A DNA stretch of 64,000 nt from contig OZ038528.1 in assembly GCA_964036665.1 (NCBI GenBank), positions 6,702,501 through 6,766,500 on the forward strand. Reading direction: 5' to 3'. Under the pieces are notes generated by a model that saw nothing but the letters and a program-made list of their open reading frames with translations, was not told the origin of the DNA and did no database searches. This stretch comes from Gordius sp. MW1. Lineage: Eukaryota > Nematomorpha > Gordioida > Gordea > Gordiidae. Below, piece after piece: positions 43,776-56,566 of the stretch (position 1 is the stretch's first letter; the number at the start of each line of letters is the position of its first letter). Position numbers and translations under genes: made by a program.

Positions 43776-44144
43776 ACATTGATAATTACCCTGTGCCCCA
43801 CCCCCTACAGAACCCTATGCCTTTACTGATATGGGTTCATTTTACAAAACAATCCCTTGTTACATAGCCAGCTTCTGCCAAATTAAAAAAATACTATCTT
43901 TTTCTTCTTCAAATTTTTATCACATGCAAAACATACGTTATAAAACGGCGAGTAAAATTGAGGTTTTAAATTTAAATGAATTTTATTTTTTTTTACAAAA
44001 AAGTAGATTTTTATGGTGTGTAACTAGCATGGGAGTAGTCAAGGGGGAAACCCTAGCAATTATCCTACCCCCTATAGGCATTCTCGCCCCTTCACACCTT
44101 TCTCGCCCATAAATTGCATAGCAAATATGCTACATTTATATAAA
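43776..44144. repeat. Partial tRNA-like unit and reversed G-rich repeat
   Basis: GTTAACATTGATAATTACCC and CCTATGCCTTTACTGATATGG near 43775-43830 belong to the tRNA-like family. From about 44065 the reverse complement of the G-rich repeat appears (CCCCCTATAGGCATTCTCGC, CCCATAAATTGCATAGC) and stops where LINE copy A2 begins. Confidence 0.65.
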
Positions 44145-45371
44145 AAGCCCGAATCGTAGCCTGCAAAGCGTTTGACTCCCTTTCCCGTCTTTATATTTGG
44201 GAGTCGCTAGGTCTATTGGGAATCCCCAAAAAATTGATCCTTATGATCTTCCTGATCTACAAGGCTATGAAAGTGATAATATCACATCTACAACACAAAT
44301 CAGACCCGATCCCGGTGACAGTGGGAAATAGACAGGGCTGTCCACTGTCCCCTCTTCTTTTTATAATAGCGATGGACTTGATCGTGAAACCTTGGTTACG
44401 ATGGCATCAATGTAAACGGTATCAACATATCATCATTACTTTTTGCGGACGATATATGCCTTATCGCTTCGTCTGTGTCACAGACTCAACGATGGTTGAT
44501 AGATTTGCTACTCAGGCGAAACAAGCAGGGTTGTATATAGATGCTAGAGGAGTTAAATTATTGAAACTAACCCAGTACCAGCATCCCGCAGAGTTAGGTA
44601 TCTAAGAGTAGAACTAACAGAGGATACTATGCTGACGGAGACTTAAAATTAAAGCTCCGGCGAACCCTTGTAAAATTTTACTCTTGTTAGGCAATCTGGC
44701 GCTCACGCCAACTGGTCCTCAACACCCGTTTGAGGATTTTTAAAGTTATGATTCTACCGACCCTTCTTTATGGGTGCGAATCTTGGTCGTTGCGTGCCCC
44801 CGGCATAAAAAAAACTCTAAGTTAACATTAACAAAATGCTACGAATCGTATGTCGAATCTTTTATCCGGCATCGATAACAAACGAAAATCTGTGGATGCG
44901 TCGTAAAATTCCTCCGGTTAAAAATATATGTTAACATGGAAGTGGTATTTTTTAGCACATCAGGCCCGAAAGAAAGGTACAAATTATTGCCTGTCTTTCC
45001 TTGTTCTGGTATCCTCCTTCACCAAGGGGCTTGAAGTGCAACGGCAGTTGGCTTCACAAGACTCTTCGTGAAACTCAATTATTGGGTCAGGACTGGGAAT
45101 CAATGCTGACAATAATGCCAGATAGTAAACTATGGATAGAGTTCTCAAAGAAACAACTATCCTGTCTTTCAACTACAAGGGCGCGTACATCTTATTCATA
45201 ATAAGCTCGCCTACAAAGTACTCTTTAATTCTCATGGAGTTGGGTATTACATATTAACATGCTAGGAACATTACACACGTTGTCACCAACGTGGCCTTAT
45301 GCGCCATTTGGCGTGAAAAGGGGCCAAACCTTAGATTGCACTAACTTAGCTCTTGGCCTCTTCGCGGCACT
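44145..45371 (+). mobile_element. LINE copy A2, reverse transcriptase to 3' end
   Basis: This is near-identical to A1 in inverted orientation. It begins abruptly at AAAAAGCCCGAATCG, the same point at which A1's reverse transcriptase segment begins. It runs through KAFDSL, RQGCPLSPLL, the FADD block (44442-44453) and the C-terminal region (45001-45201) into the (CATA)n tail. It shares A1's frame slips, so both derive from one defective source. It has no coding potential. Confidence 0.88.
44216..44605 (+). pseudogene. Reverse transcriptase fragment of LINE A2
   Basis: This 129-codon frame has GNRQGCPLSPLLFIIAMD, with N in place of the V of copy A1. It leaves the true frame before the FADD catalytic block, which is readable in another frame at 44442-44453. 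It is non-functional. Confidence 0.85.
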
Positions 45372-47388
45372 CATACATACATACATACATACATACATAC
45401 ATACATACATACATACATACATACATACATACATACATACATACATACATACATACATACATACATACATACATACATACATACATACATACATACATAC
45501 ATACATACATACATACATACATACATACATACATACATACATACATACATACATACATACATACATACATACATACATACATACATACATACATACATAC
45601 ATACATACATACATACATACATACATACATACATACATACATACATACATACATACATACATACATACATACATACATACATACATACATACATACATAC
45701 ATACATACATACATACATACATACATACATACATACATACATACATACATACATACATACATACATACATACATACATACATACATACATACATACATAC
45801 ATACATACATACATACATACATACATACATACATACATACATACATACATACATACATACATACATACATACATACATACATACATACATACATACATAC
45901 ATACATACATACATACATACATACATACATACATACATACATACATACATACATACATACATACATACATACATACATACATACATACATACATACATAC
46001 ATACATACATACATACATACATACATACATACATACATACATACATACATACATACATACATACATACATACATACATACATACATACATACATACATAC
46101 ATACATACATACATACATACATACATACATACATACATACATACATACATACATACATACATACATACATACATACATACATACATACATACATACATAC
46201 ATACATACATACATACATACATACATACATACATACATACATACATACATACATACATACATACATACATACATACATACATACATACATACATACATAC
46301 ATACATACATACATACATACATACATACATACATACATACATACATACATACATACATACATACATACATACATACATACATACATACATACATACATAC
46401 ATACATACATACATACATACATACATACATACATACATACATACATACATACATACATACATACATACATACATACATACATACATACATACATACATAC
46501 ATACATACATACATACATACATACATACATACATACATACATACATACATACATACATACATACATACATACATACATACATACATACATACATACATAC
46601 ATACATACATACATACATACATACATACATACATACATACATACATACATACATACATACATACATACATACATACATACATACATACATACATACATAC
46701 ATACATACATACATACATACATACATACATACATACATACATACATACATACATACATACATACATACATACATACATACATACATACATACATACATAC
46801 ATACATACATACATACATACATACATACATACATACATACATACATACATACATACATACATACATACATACATACATACATACATACATACATACATAC
46901 ATACATACATACATACATACATACATACATACATACATACATACATACATACATACATACATACATACATACATACATACATACATACATACATACATAC
47001 ATACATACATACATACATACATACATACATACATACATACATACATACATACATACATACATACATACATACATACATACATACATACATACATACATAC
47101 ATACATACATACATACATACATACATACATACATACATACATACATACATACATACATACATACATACATACATACATACATACATACATACATACATAC
47201 ATACATACATACATACATACATACATACATACATACATACATACATACATACATACATACATACATACATACATACATACATACATACATACATACATAC
47301 ATACATACATACATACATACATACATACATACATACATACATACATACATACATACATACATACATACATACATACATACATACATAC
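45372..47388. repeat. Perfect tetranucleotide array (CATA)n, about 504 units
   Basis: It is an uninterrupted (CATA)n tract of 2017 bases, the 3' tail of LINE A2, followed by TATTTAAAATATAG of the hairpin repeat family. The long open frames across it are repeat artefacts. Confidence 0.97.
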
Positions 47389-48160
47389 TATTTAAAATAT
47401 AGAAAGAAAAAAATGCTACACTTTGGCCAATGGTCATTTTTTTCATTGGTCAGTAGCCAGGACACGGTCAAAAAGGATAAAAATACATAAGAGACGAAAA
47501 AAAACGAAAAAAAATTTCGATTTATACTTTGGCCAATAATCATTCTTTTTATTGGTCAGTAGCCAGAACACGGTCAAAAAGAATATAAATACATGAGAGA
47601 CGAAAAAAACGAGAAAAAAAATTTCGATTTATACTTTGGCCAATAGTCATTTTTTTCATTGGTCAGTAGCCAGGGCACGGTCAAAAAGTCATATTATCAA
47701 TTGTATTAACAAGAACAAAATATTAATTTAATTTAAATAAATAAAAAAAATTTTGCCCTCTCAGGGTATCGAACCAGCAATTAAGAATTTGCCCTCGCCG
47801 GGATTCGAACCCACATCAGTAGAGGCATAGGCACTTGTAGGAGGGAGGCACAAGGACCCATATCAGTAGAGGCATAGGCCCTTCTAGGGGAGGGCATAGG
47901 GTTTATCAATGTTAACCTAATATACCATTACCAATTCAAAAACGAAAAAATTATTTCGAATCACAATTTGGCCAATGGTCATTTTTTTCATTGGTCAGTA
48001 GCCAGGACACGGTCAAAAAGTCATATTATCAATTGTATTAACAAGAACAATATATTAATTTAATTTAAATAAATAAAAAAAATTTTGCCCTCCCGGGTAT
48101 TGAACCAGCAATTCAGAATGTTGGACGGACGGACAACGGACGGACCGACAACAAACAACG
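47389..48160 (-). repeat. Hairpin minisatellites and reversed tRNA-like heads
   Basis: Hairpin units lie near 47420, 47530, 47636 and 47970. Reversed tRNA-like units with TTTGCCCTC and GGGATTCGAACCCACATCAG lie at about 47752-47900 and 48085-48120. The tail ACGGACGGACAACGGACGG leads to TTGCATAGCAATTAA at 48170-48184. Confidence 0.7.
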
Positions 48161-48340
48161 AGCCCTATAATTGCATAGCAATTAATATTTTATAAGGTCC
48201 AAATTGTTCGAATCTTGTTATAGTGACAGCCCAAGTCCGCCAAAACGACTAATTTTAGCACAATGGCCCGGCCCGTAGGCTGAACGGGCCCGATTTTTCT
48301 CATCTCTCCCTAATATATTATAAATACAAATTATAATAAA
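48161..48340. mobile_element. TTGCATAGCAATTAA tail and GC-rich element fragment
   Basis: GAGCCCTATAATTGCATAGC at about 48161 is the tail motif of the tandem units A/B. The following GGCCCGGCCCGTAGGCTGAACGGGCC segment (about 48265) is a fragment of the GC-rich element family. Confidence 0.5.
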
Positions 48341-48344
48341 ACTC

Positions 48345-48505
48345 GGGCATTCGGCCCTCGTGGGAAGGGGGGAAGGGAAGGGGGGAAGGGAAGGGGGAAC
48401 GAAACTCATCTATACTCCGTATAGTAGCATATTTGCTATGCATTTTATGGGCGAGAAAGGTGGGAAGGGGCGAGAATGCCTATAGGGGGGTATTAAATGC
48501 AAAAT
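48345..48505 (+). repeat. G-rich repeat with palindromic head (copy 4)
   Basis: It starts GGGCATTCGGCCCTCGTGGG, continues with GGAAGGGAAGGGGG runs and ends TGGGCGAGAAAGGTGGG...TATAGGGGGGTATTAAATGC, as in copies at 863, 2180 and 3596. Confidence 0.75.
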
Positions 48506-48589
48506 AATTGGACTGACGGGCATAGGGTAAATATCAATTGTAACCAAGTTAAAAACGAAACAAAAATTAAAATTTCGAATCACACATTT

Positions 48590-48930
48590 TGGCCAGTGGT
48601 CATTTTTTCCATTTGTCAGTAGCCTGCGGACGGTCAAAAAGTTATATTATTGATGGTATTAACAAAAACAATATATCAATTTAATTTAAAAAATTTTTGC
48701 CCTCTCCGGGATTCGAACCCACATTAGTAGAGGCATAGGCTTTTGTAGGGGGGGGGGGCACAGGGACCCATATCAGTAGAGGCATAGGCCCTTGTAGGGG
48801 AGGGCATAGGGTAATTATCAAAGTTAACCAAATATACCAATTCAAAAACCAGCAAGTCAGAACGTTGGAGGACGGACGGACAACGGACAACAAAAAGCGA
48901 GCCCATATATTGCATACCAATTAAAAAAGA
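48590..48930 (-). repeat. Hairpin unit, tRNA-like head and tail motif
   Basis: One hairpin unit near 48590 is followed by a reversed tRNA-like unit (TTTTTGCCCTCTCCGGGATTCG, about 48696-48850). A GGACGGACGGACAACGG tail and CCCATATATTGCATACCAATT complete the same order of modules seen in units A/B. Confidence 0.65.
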
Positions 48931-51074
48931 CGATTTTTGCATCACCATCTTAGATCAGGATAATTTTTGGCGAGGGTGTAGGTCTCATTTATTAGATCTA
49001 TTTTGGGCCAATACTTTTTAAATTATGGAGGTTTTAAGGGACGAAATCACGTTCGCGAGCGTTTTATGGATTTAACTATTATTGACAATAAATGCGTTAT
49101 TCACTCAAATTTGGTGAAATTTGTTCCTAAAAAATTCTCTAACAAAATAATTTAAACCTCAAACATTTGTGGTCATTTTTACCCTTTGAATGAAAAATTT
49201 CATTCCCCTAAAAATATTTATAGATGGTGGTATAAACAAAATTAATCATCACTAGAACATATTATTATGTTTGTTTATTATCAAATTGCAAATTTCTAAA
49301 GAATATATGGTAAATATATAATATTGGACTAAAAATAAACCTAAATTTTCAACTTTTTTTCTGCGCAATGGGCAATTATCAGAATTTATTAGCATATAGA
49401 GGAATAGATAAGTAAATAAAGGATTCATATAATAAGGCGCATCTATTTATTGGCCTTAACATAAAGATTAAACATAAATTTGTAATTTACATATGAATAT
49501 CATAGATATAGAGCAAGTTGGTATTAAGATAATTATATAAAATAGCCTCCTCCATTGATATAACAAATGTATGGAAATCTCCAAATATTTCCTAACCCAA
49601 TGGCAAATCCTATGCAAGAAAGGATAAAATCTAATTTTCCAGTCCAATTTCCTCTTTCAGAAACTTTATCCAAGCTCATTTTAGACATTTTATATAAATT
49701 ATTTTGGCCTAGTTTGTAAAGAATTTATGTGAAATATTATAATTTTAATCTAAAAGGCAAATAATAAGTGATATAATGTAGAGACAGTGCACCTTCTATA
49801 TAGGGAGTCCGCTAATGATTTAAAATTAATATTATTGTCAATATGGAGCGCGTGCTATCTATATTATTATTATTAATTTTAGTTCACTCTTCTATTCCCC
49901 CTCACTTCAGGCAAATACACTTAGAGCGCCAAGTCAGTGGTGGGCGGATAAGAGGGTAAGATAGGGGTAGGGTAATAAAATGTAGTTTAACCTTGGCATA
50001 TAAAAATAACAGTAATAATGAGAAATATGTAATAAATTTTATCAATATTTGTTAAACAAACTACGTCTCCACCCCTCAATCGATTACGTCACATGGGTAA
50101 GGAAAACGAATACCCCCACGAAGTATATAACTTATATTATTGATTTTTTGATAGATTAGGGAACAAAATTAATTTAATTGTAAATGAATTTTTGATGTTT
50201 TTTAAAAATCCTCATTTCACCCACTCATATTAAATCATATCTAAACTTGTTAGGGGATAAAAACACAAATTGTAAAAGATATCATCAAACAAAATTTGTT
50301 TCTAGAGCATGACATTAGAAAAGCAACATTGTTAGAGTTTCTTTATCGGGCGGAGGGAAGGATTGTCGAAGCAAACCTCACTCTCACAAATTTTTTAAAA
50401 TATTTGGATAGTTAATAAGTATATTAAAAATTGAATAAAAAATAATGCAACCTGTCCCCCATGATCAAAAATTTAAAAAAAATCAAAAGCGACTTACTCT
50501 TCTCGTGATTATGAAATAAACATGAGAATAAGAGATTTATTTTTTAATGTGATCACAAAGTATTTTTACTAAAACAAATTTAAAAAATAGACTACTATAT
50601 AATTTTTACATAAATATGCCTAAAAAGTTTGCATTTAATGTAAAACATATTAGTTATAAAATTTAAATGTAAAATATTTGTATTATATATTATATAAAAT
50701 TGTAAGCATTATATTTAAGCTATATTAATAATAAAGTTATAAAAATATACTTACGTGAAATGATGTTAATGAATTATAATATATAAGTTTATTATTGCAG
50801 GACGAAGTTTGGAATATTTAGAAAATTTTGATGCGTGATAATAATAAAAAGTTAATTGTATAGCGGGGTTAGAAAGCGCATGGATGGACAAAAAAGGGAA
50901 GATAAATTTTATTTTCCACACTGACTTTAAATCGAAAAGTTCCTAGATGGAAGAATTTAAATTTTTTTTAAACTTATAGACGTTTTTTGATTATCAAATA
51001 TTCAAGAATTTGTTTCAGTATTTTATAATGATATTGGGAGGAGCATTTTGAAATTTTAGCCTTTACTTAAAAAA
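48931..51074. other. AT-rich intergenic DNA, no gene seen
   Basis: About 2.1 kb of AT-rich sequence without recognisable coding similarity, tandem repeats or elements shared with the rest of the window. Confidence 0.5.
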
Positions 51075-51740
51075 AATTTGGCCAATGGTCATTTTTGTTA
51101 TTGGTCAACACCAAGAGGCGGTCTATAAATACATACGAGTCAAAAAAAAACGAGAAAAAAATTTCGATTAACATTTTGGCCAATGGTCATTTTTTCCATT
51201 GGTCAGTACCCGGAGACGGTCTATACATACATACGAGTCAAAAAAAAAAAAAAATTCGATTCACATTTTGGCCAATGGTCATTTTTTTCAATGGTCAGCA
51301 GCCAGCAAACGACCAAAAAGCCATATTATCAATTGTATTAACAAGAACAATATATTAATTTAATTTAAAAATAAATAAAAATTTTGCCCTCTCCGGGATT
51401 CGAACCCGCATCAGTAGAGGCATAAGCCTTTGTAGGGGCACAGGGACGACCCGTATCAGTATAGGCATAGGCCCTTGTAGGAGAGGCCATGGGGTCATTA
51501 TCAATGTTAAGCTAATATACCAATTCAAAAACGAAAAAAAAAATTCGAATTACAATTTGATTAATTGTCATTTTTTTCATTGGTCAGTACCCAGCGGACG
51601 GTCAAAAAGTCATACTATCAATGGTATTAACAAGGACAATATATTAATTAAATAATAAAAATAAAAAAAATTTGCCCTCTCCGGGATTTGAACCCACATC
51701 AGTAGAGGCATAAGCCTTTGTAGGCACAGGGACCCATATC
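51075..51740 (-). repeat. Hairpin minisatellites with two reversed tRNA-like heads
   Basis: Hairpin units lie near 51080, 51176, 51270 and 51565. Two tRNA-like heads lie at about 51383-51500 and 51672-51740. The first carries a perfect T-arm-like CGGGTTCGAATCCCG on the minus strand, an exact RNA polymerase III B-box core (GGTTCGAATCC). An AGGCTTATGCCT hairpin and GAGGGCA/TGCCCC ends able to pair are also present. Confidence 0.72.
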
Positions 51741-52419
51741 CTCTCCCTTTACCTACTCTCCTCTCTTTCTCCTCCACTCCCGCCCCCTTAATGTGTGCTT
51801 GGATAGATATGGGGGCGGATGTGGAAGAGATGGGAAAAGGGAGAGAGATGTGTTAGTAAACAGCGCGTGTGTAGTATGAACTGTAATGAACTCCTTTTTC
51901 CAGACATAGTGGGACGAATTTTGATAAGGAGAAGGGGTTTACGCAAACGCATATAAATTTGAGTATAAGGGAGATATAAAAAAATAAAAGAATGGACTTA
52001 TAGATGAAACTTTAATCTACATGAATATATTACTATTTTTCGCTAAATATTAAAAATGCCGTGGCAATATAGCCTCAAAAAGGTTTGAAAAGGGCATTTT
52101 TGGCATTTTCAACCTCGTATATCTAAAAAACTGGAAATTGTAGAAAAAAACTATAAACATATTATTTTTCAGCGCATAATTCTCTATCAGAATTATTGGT
52201 CGGATTGCGGGATACAATCACAAAGTCAACATTTGTAGAGCTGTGTTATATGGGCGAATTTCAACGCACACGTAAGGATAGATCCCGCGTGGGCATGGTC
52301 TGAACATAGAAGGGGAAAAGCTTCTGCAAGTATCTCAAGCATACCACAGGGCGATCGTTAACACCTATTTTCAAAACGCTAATATCATATTGTGACTTAT
52401 AGAAATGGGAAGCATCTTA
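51741..52419. other. Intergenic DNA, no gene seen
   Basis: A pyrimidine-rich tract (about 51738-51790) and an opposing purine-rich tract (about 51805-51850) flank a short core. The remainder is AT-rich without coding similarity. Confidence 0.4.
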
Positions 52420-53810
52420 ATTATTAACTATAGGCGCATACGGCAAAAGGACCAATGGAAAATCAAGGAATGTAGACTAACACCGAGAGATGAAATCGCT
52501 AGGCATCGTCCACTTATGATTAATCTTGAAAGAAAAGTATTTTCCGAAAAGAATGGTTTTTGAATATCAATTTTATAAAGGCTAAGGAGACGTAGACGAA
52601 GGATAATTATCATCAAAAGCCTCCTTACTTATAGATGCAAGGAATTACAAAAAGACTTGGACGACGAGTGGGCGACGCTAGCTAAGTACATAAAGGAAAC
52701 AGCGATTCGGTTTATAGGACAGACTAAAGGAGAATAAAACGGCCGTTGCAACAGCGAAGAAGCCGCGTTCACCGAGATGGCAAAGAAATCGAACCATAAA
52801 GGGGCCATAGGCTTATGTACAAATTGGCCAAGATAAGGGAAAAGAAAATACGCGATTTCGGAGTCCTTAAAATAGTCATAAACGATAAGATTCAAACATT
52901 ATTCAAGCCGAAGGAAGTGATGGAAAGGGGGAAAGGATTTTAAAAAAATTTATGAATAGTGCAGACAAATATTCCCTTTGTCCCTTTTTTTAAATATAAT
53001 TATGGACACGATAACGAAAGACATTCAATTGCCATCGCGGTGGAGTATGCTAGCCGTTGATGTAGAACTATGCGAAGAGACAAAAGAGAAAGTATTCAAA
53101 GAAGCTTAACGGTGGTCAAAGAGCTTAGCTGGATATGGTTTAAAGATCCACAATCGAAAAAACACTTGGAAATGTACGTGACAGGCAATCTATCGCTGGA
53201 TGAAACCAGAAGCAGACAGGTTTACCTACCTCGGCTCGATACTACATCAAGAGGGAGGTTGCGCAACAGAAGTCAATGCCCCGATCCAATAAGGATGGCT
53301 TAAATGGCAAAAAATATCACGTGTAATGTGCGACAAGAAAATATCAACATGGTTGAAGAGCAAAACTAATATATCCATTGTAAGGCCAGTGTTACTTTAT
53401 TGAAGTAAAACTTAGGTCTTAAACATCACGGAAGAAAGAAAAGCACATACAAGCCACAGATATGAGAACGATACGCTAGAGCTTGGGGTATACTAAGTTC
53501 GAATGATAAATGACTATTTCATGACAAAAAGGGGTATCTAACCTATGGCGGATACTATTATCGAAAATTGGCTAAGGTGGTCATATACTAAGAAGGGAGA
53601 CGAATGATGTAAATCGAAAAGTATTGGATATGGAGGTACCGGGCAAGGGAGGAGGAAGAAGACGACCTCGTGTCAAGTGGAAAGGTCAAGTCGATAGTTA
53701 TGGAAACAAATGAAATTGGTCAAGACATGGCAATTACCCGGTCAAGATGGAAGAAACTCATTAAAATAAATCTTGCGACTGTGAGACCCAATAATTGATA
53801 CATAAGAAGA
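52420..53810 (+). mobile_element. RTE-like LINE remnant (copy B2)
   Basis: Plus-strand fragments in order include KKTWTTSGRR (about 52650), a KKPRSPRWQ segment (about 52760), a DQRA/LDMV region (about 53115) and LPTSARYY (about 53225). A REVxNDVNRKVLDMEVPGK stretch (about 53600) is followed by RRRPRVKWKGQVDS (about 53660), the usual RTE C-terminal landmark. Many stops and frame changes make it dead. It is a better-preserved relative of B1 at 26391. Confidence 0.72.
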
Positions 53811-53989
53811 AGACAACGATCGTTAACGCTTAACATTTATTTAATTTTAAAAATGGTAATTTTTGAAGTCCTTTTTACAAACAAATTATTTATAAAAATT
53901 GAACAAAACACAACATTTGGAGTTAATCAAGAAATATTATTACTAGTAATATTTTTTAATCCAAACATTTTATTAAAAAAATCAGTAAA

Positions 53990-54240
53990 ACAGCGAGTTG
54001 CATATGTTTTCAATTTAATTGGCCGGGCCTACGTGCCAATCCTGGTAAGAGACCGGGCCCGAAGTGCATTGAAAAAATATGGAGGGGTTTGGGGGGGGGC
54101 GGCGGGGTTGAAATTGTTTCAAACGGCTACGGGCTGGCCTAAAATGCACAAAAAAAACTACGGACGGGCTCAAGTAAGCCTGAAAACTTTCACAACGGAT
54201 ACCGGCGGGCATCTGCTTAAAACGGCCCGTTATTACTATT
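53990..54240. mobile_element. GC-rich element fragment
   Basis: GGCCGGGCCTACGTGCC, GACCGGGCCCGAAGTGC and GGATACCGGCGGGC stretches match the GC-rich ends of the hAT-like MITEs. Both boundaries are unclear. The 136-codon open frame 53853-54263 over it is not supported as a gene. Confidence 0.5.
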
Positions 54241-54675
54241 TTACAAATTTGAGGGTAATCTGAATTTTAATTCACTTATTATAGTTTTTGTTCTTTATAA
54301 GAGGTTTTGCTATTTTTTATTAGCTAAATTCATTTTTAATAATAATATAAATAGAACAAAATAAACTGCTATTAGTTTGTATATAAATTTCCACTGTCAA
54401 CTTACATGCTTTAAATAAGTATCAGCTTTCCGGCAATCTATGGTATGGTATTGTTAATCTATGTTCTGAGTCTAACATAATAAACTAAATTTTTTAACAC
54501 TTTATTAAGAATTAGAAAATAATTAAAGCTGAATTTTTCTAACTTTTCACACCTAATTTCAAAATTAAACAGTAATATAAGCTACTTATAACATTTATGT
54601 GGATTAATTTAAAAAGTAAGGTTATATCATTCCTTTTTAGAAGTAATACTTTCTGTAATTAATAGCAAATATGGT

Positions 54676-54848
54676 TTTCATAGGCGTAGCCTGCATACGG
54701 ATTAGAGGGGGCAATAATGATTTAGGTGGCAAAATAATTATTTTTTAAAATTTTAGCCATACTTCTAATAAATTTCAACAATTTTTTGGATTTAGAGGGG
54801 GCAGCCGCCCCTCCCTGCACCCCTTTCTCTTGGCTACGCTTATGATGG
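54676..54848 (-). mobile_element. MITE, CATGGGCGTAGCC family (copy 6)
   Basis: It starts CATAGGCGTAGCCTGCATAC, contains GAGGGGGCAATAATGATTTAG and GGGGGCAGCCGCCCCTCCC, and ends TTGGCTACGCTTATG. Confidence 0.75.
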
Positions 54849-55495
54849 TTTTTATAAAAAGATTCAATAAAATAATATAAATTTACTTTTTCATTGATTT
54901 TTTTGGCCCTATTGAGTTAGCTCAATTATCTCAGTTTTTTGGGGTTTTAATATGATTAGCAATATAACTACTTATTTAAAATGCTTACATAAAGACTTTA
55001 AAAACTATGTTACATTGTGCCTAGCGCCATTTTCCATACCATGCGAGGTGCGCTATATATGTCTATAAATAATTTATGTCTGGGAATGATGAAATTCCCA
55101 ATGAAAACTGAGTTAAATATTATTAAGGTCGGTAAAATTTACTTTAGCTTTAAAGTGTCATTAATAATTAAAAATAATTAGTAAAAAACTAAAAGTTTGA
55201 AAATTAAATTTGGGATCTAAAAGCATTTTTCTAATTGACTTTTAAAAAAAAACATTAATGTAGTAAAAGTAAAAGGTTTTTATTTTTTAAAAGCGAAGTG
55301 TAATTTTCTTTTACCCTATCTTAAGAGATGCATTATAAATTTGTCCTACATTGCTACGAATTTTTTTTTGAATCATGATATATTCTTAGTCTCTCTTATT
55401 TCTTCTTTCTTAATATACCCTACTACAAACCTTCGCCTTATCTATCATAATTCATAACTCATTTAAAGAATTGTATTGTCAGTCTTATAAAAAAC
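54849..55495. other. AT-rich upstream flank of the GPCR
   Basis: No exon or reliable promoter element could be singled out in this AT-rich stretch preceding the receptor start codon. Confidence 0.4.
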
Positions 55496-56566
55496 ATGGA
55501 TGAAGGGTATGTTGTTGTAAGTCAAATTACAGGCACCACGCAAAGCTACATTTTCAACATTTCCTTCTTTTCTATACTTGTAACGTTGGGGATTATAGGA
55601 AACTATTATTTAATAATCATAGCGAACATGGTAGAAAAGAAGGTAGCTAAACCTTATTATATTATGAAATGGATGGCAATCGCCAACCTTATATTATCCG
55701 CCACCTATATTTTAAATCCCATCCTGAGATCCTATTTAATCTATATGAAAAATTCGCTCTTATGCACCCTTGGATGGAATATTTGCGTTCATACCATAAA
55801 TGTTTTACTACAGAATTGGCTTAAAAAGGCAAGTCTGCTCATGACGTTGCTTCTCACAATCGATAGATATCTTGCTGTTTGCAAACCATTTCACTATCGT
55901 AGCGCACAAAACAATATAAAGTTTTACAAATGGGCTGTTTTATTATGTTTTCTAAGTTCTTTGCTCATCACTGCTCCGGTTGCATTGAGAGGTTCCACAC
56001 GCAAGGCTAATCAAACATTAGATGCAAACTTGTCTAGAAAGTTGAGTATGTGTTTTAATGGTTATTACACCATAAGAAATCCAGTCATTATAAACAATAT
56101 CTATTACCAGGTTTACGAAATAATTAAAGAAATTACTTTTGTATATGGCCCAATGCTACTCATATTGGCCATGAATATTTCTATAATACGTCGGTATAGA
56201 GCTCGTATGAAAGTTAAGCCAAGTCCTTCACCCATAACTACCGTTAGGTTTAGTAATCAGAAGTGGAATTCGGACATCCAGCTGACAGTGTCATTGGCGA
56301 TTACTTATATTTTATTAATCGTAACACTATTGCCTATGTCTATAAAAATAATTCTTAATAGTTATAATGCATGCAATTTACTGAAGCATTATACTGACAT
56401 AAATATGCTTGAATCGCTCAATTTTTGTCTGAACTTTTATATATTTTTGGCATTAAATAGAGATATTCGCACACTTTTCTTAAAAACTTATAGTTTTAAA
56501 ACAATTGCACTCAGATCAGCATCTTTCGTCCTTCCTAATCAATTACAAACAATAACTCCTCAATAA
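55496..56566 (+). CDS. Rhodopsin-family G protein-coupled receptor, single exon
   Basis: This 356-residue plasma-membrane receptor resembles invertebrate FMRFamide/peptide receptors in layout; the ligand is unknown. Seven hydrophobic segments lie at about 19-44, 57-81, 92-122, 143-165, 212-234, 262-284 and 302-322. The first has GN (35-36). C90 and C186 can form the conserved extracellular disulphide. DRY is intact at 123-125 (TIDRYLAVCKP). Segment five carries P219 (YGPM). N172 (NQT) in the second extracellular loop is a possible glycosylation site. Segment six lacks the usual CWxP and segment seven has NFYIF in place of NPxxY. The frame is intact without introns. The stop codon overlaps AATAAA (56562-56567), a possible polyadenylation signal. 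Confidence 0.9.
   Translation: MDEGYVVVSQITGTTQSYIFNISFFSILVTLGIIGNYYLIIIANMVEKKVAKPYYIMKWMAIANLILSATYILNPILRSYLIYMKNSLLCTLGWNICVHTINVLLQNWLKKASLLMTLLLTIDRYLAVCKPFHYRSAQNNIKFYKWAVLLCFLSSLLITAPVALRGSTRKANQTLDANLSRKLSMCFNGYYTIRNPVIINNIYYQVYEIIKEITFVYGPMLLILAMNISIIRRYRARMKVKPSPSPITTVRFSNQKWNSDIQLTVSLAITYILLIVTLLPMSIKIILNSYNACNLLKHYTDINMLESLNFCLNFYIFLALNRDIRTLFLKTYSFKTIALRSASFVLPNQLQTITPQ

Noticed and set aside
45259-47490. Open frames of up to 743 codons over the second tetranucleotide array
   Set aside because: Same repeat artefact on both strands; not genes.
53853-54263. 136-codon plus-strand frame
   Set aside because: Half of it is the GC-rich transposon fragment; no domain, signal or conserved pattern is visible.
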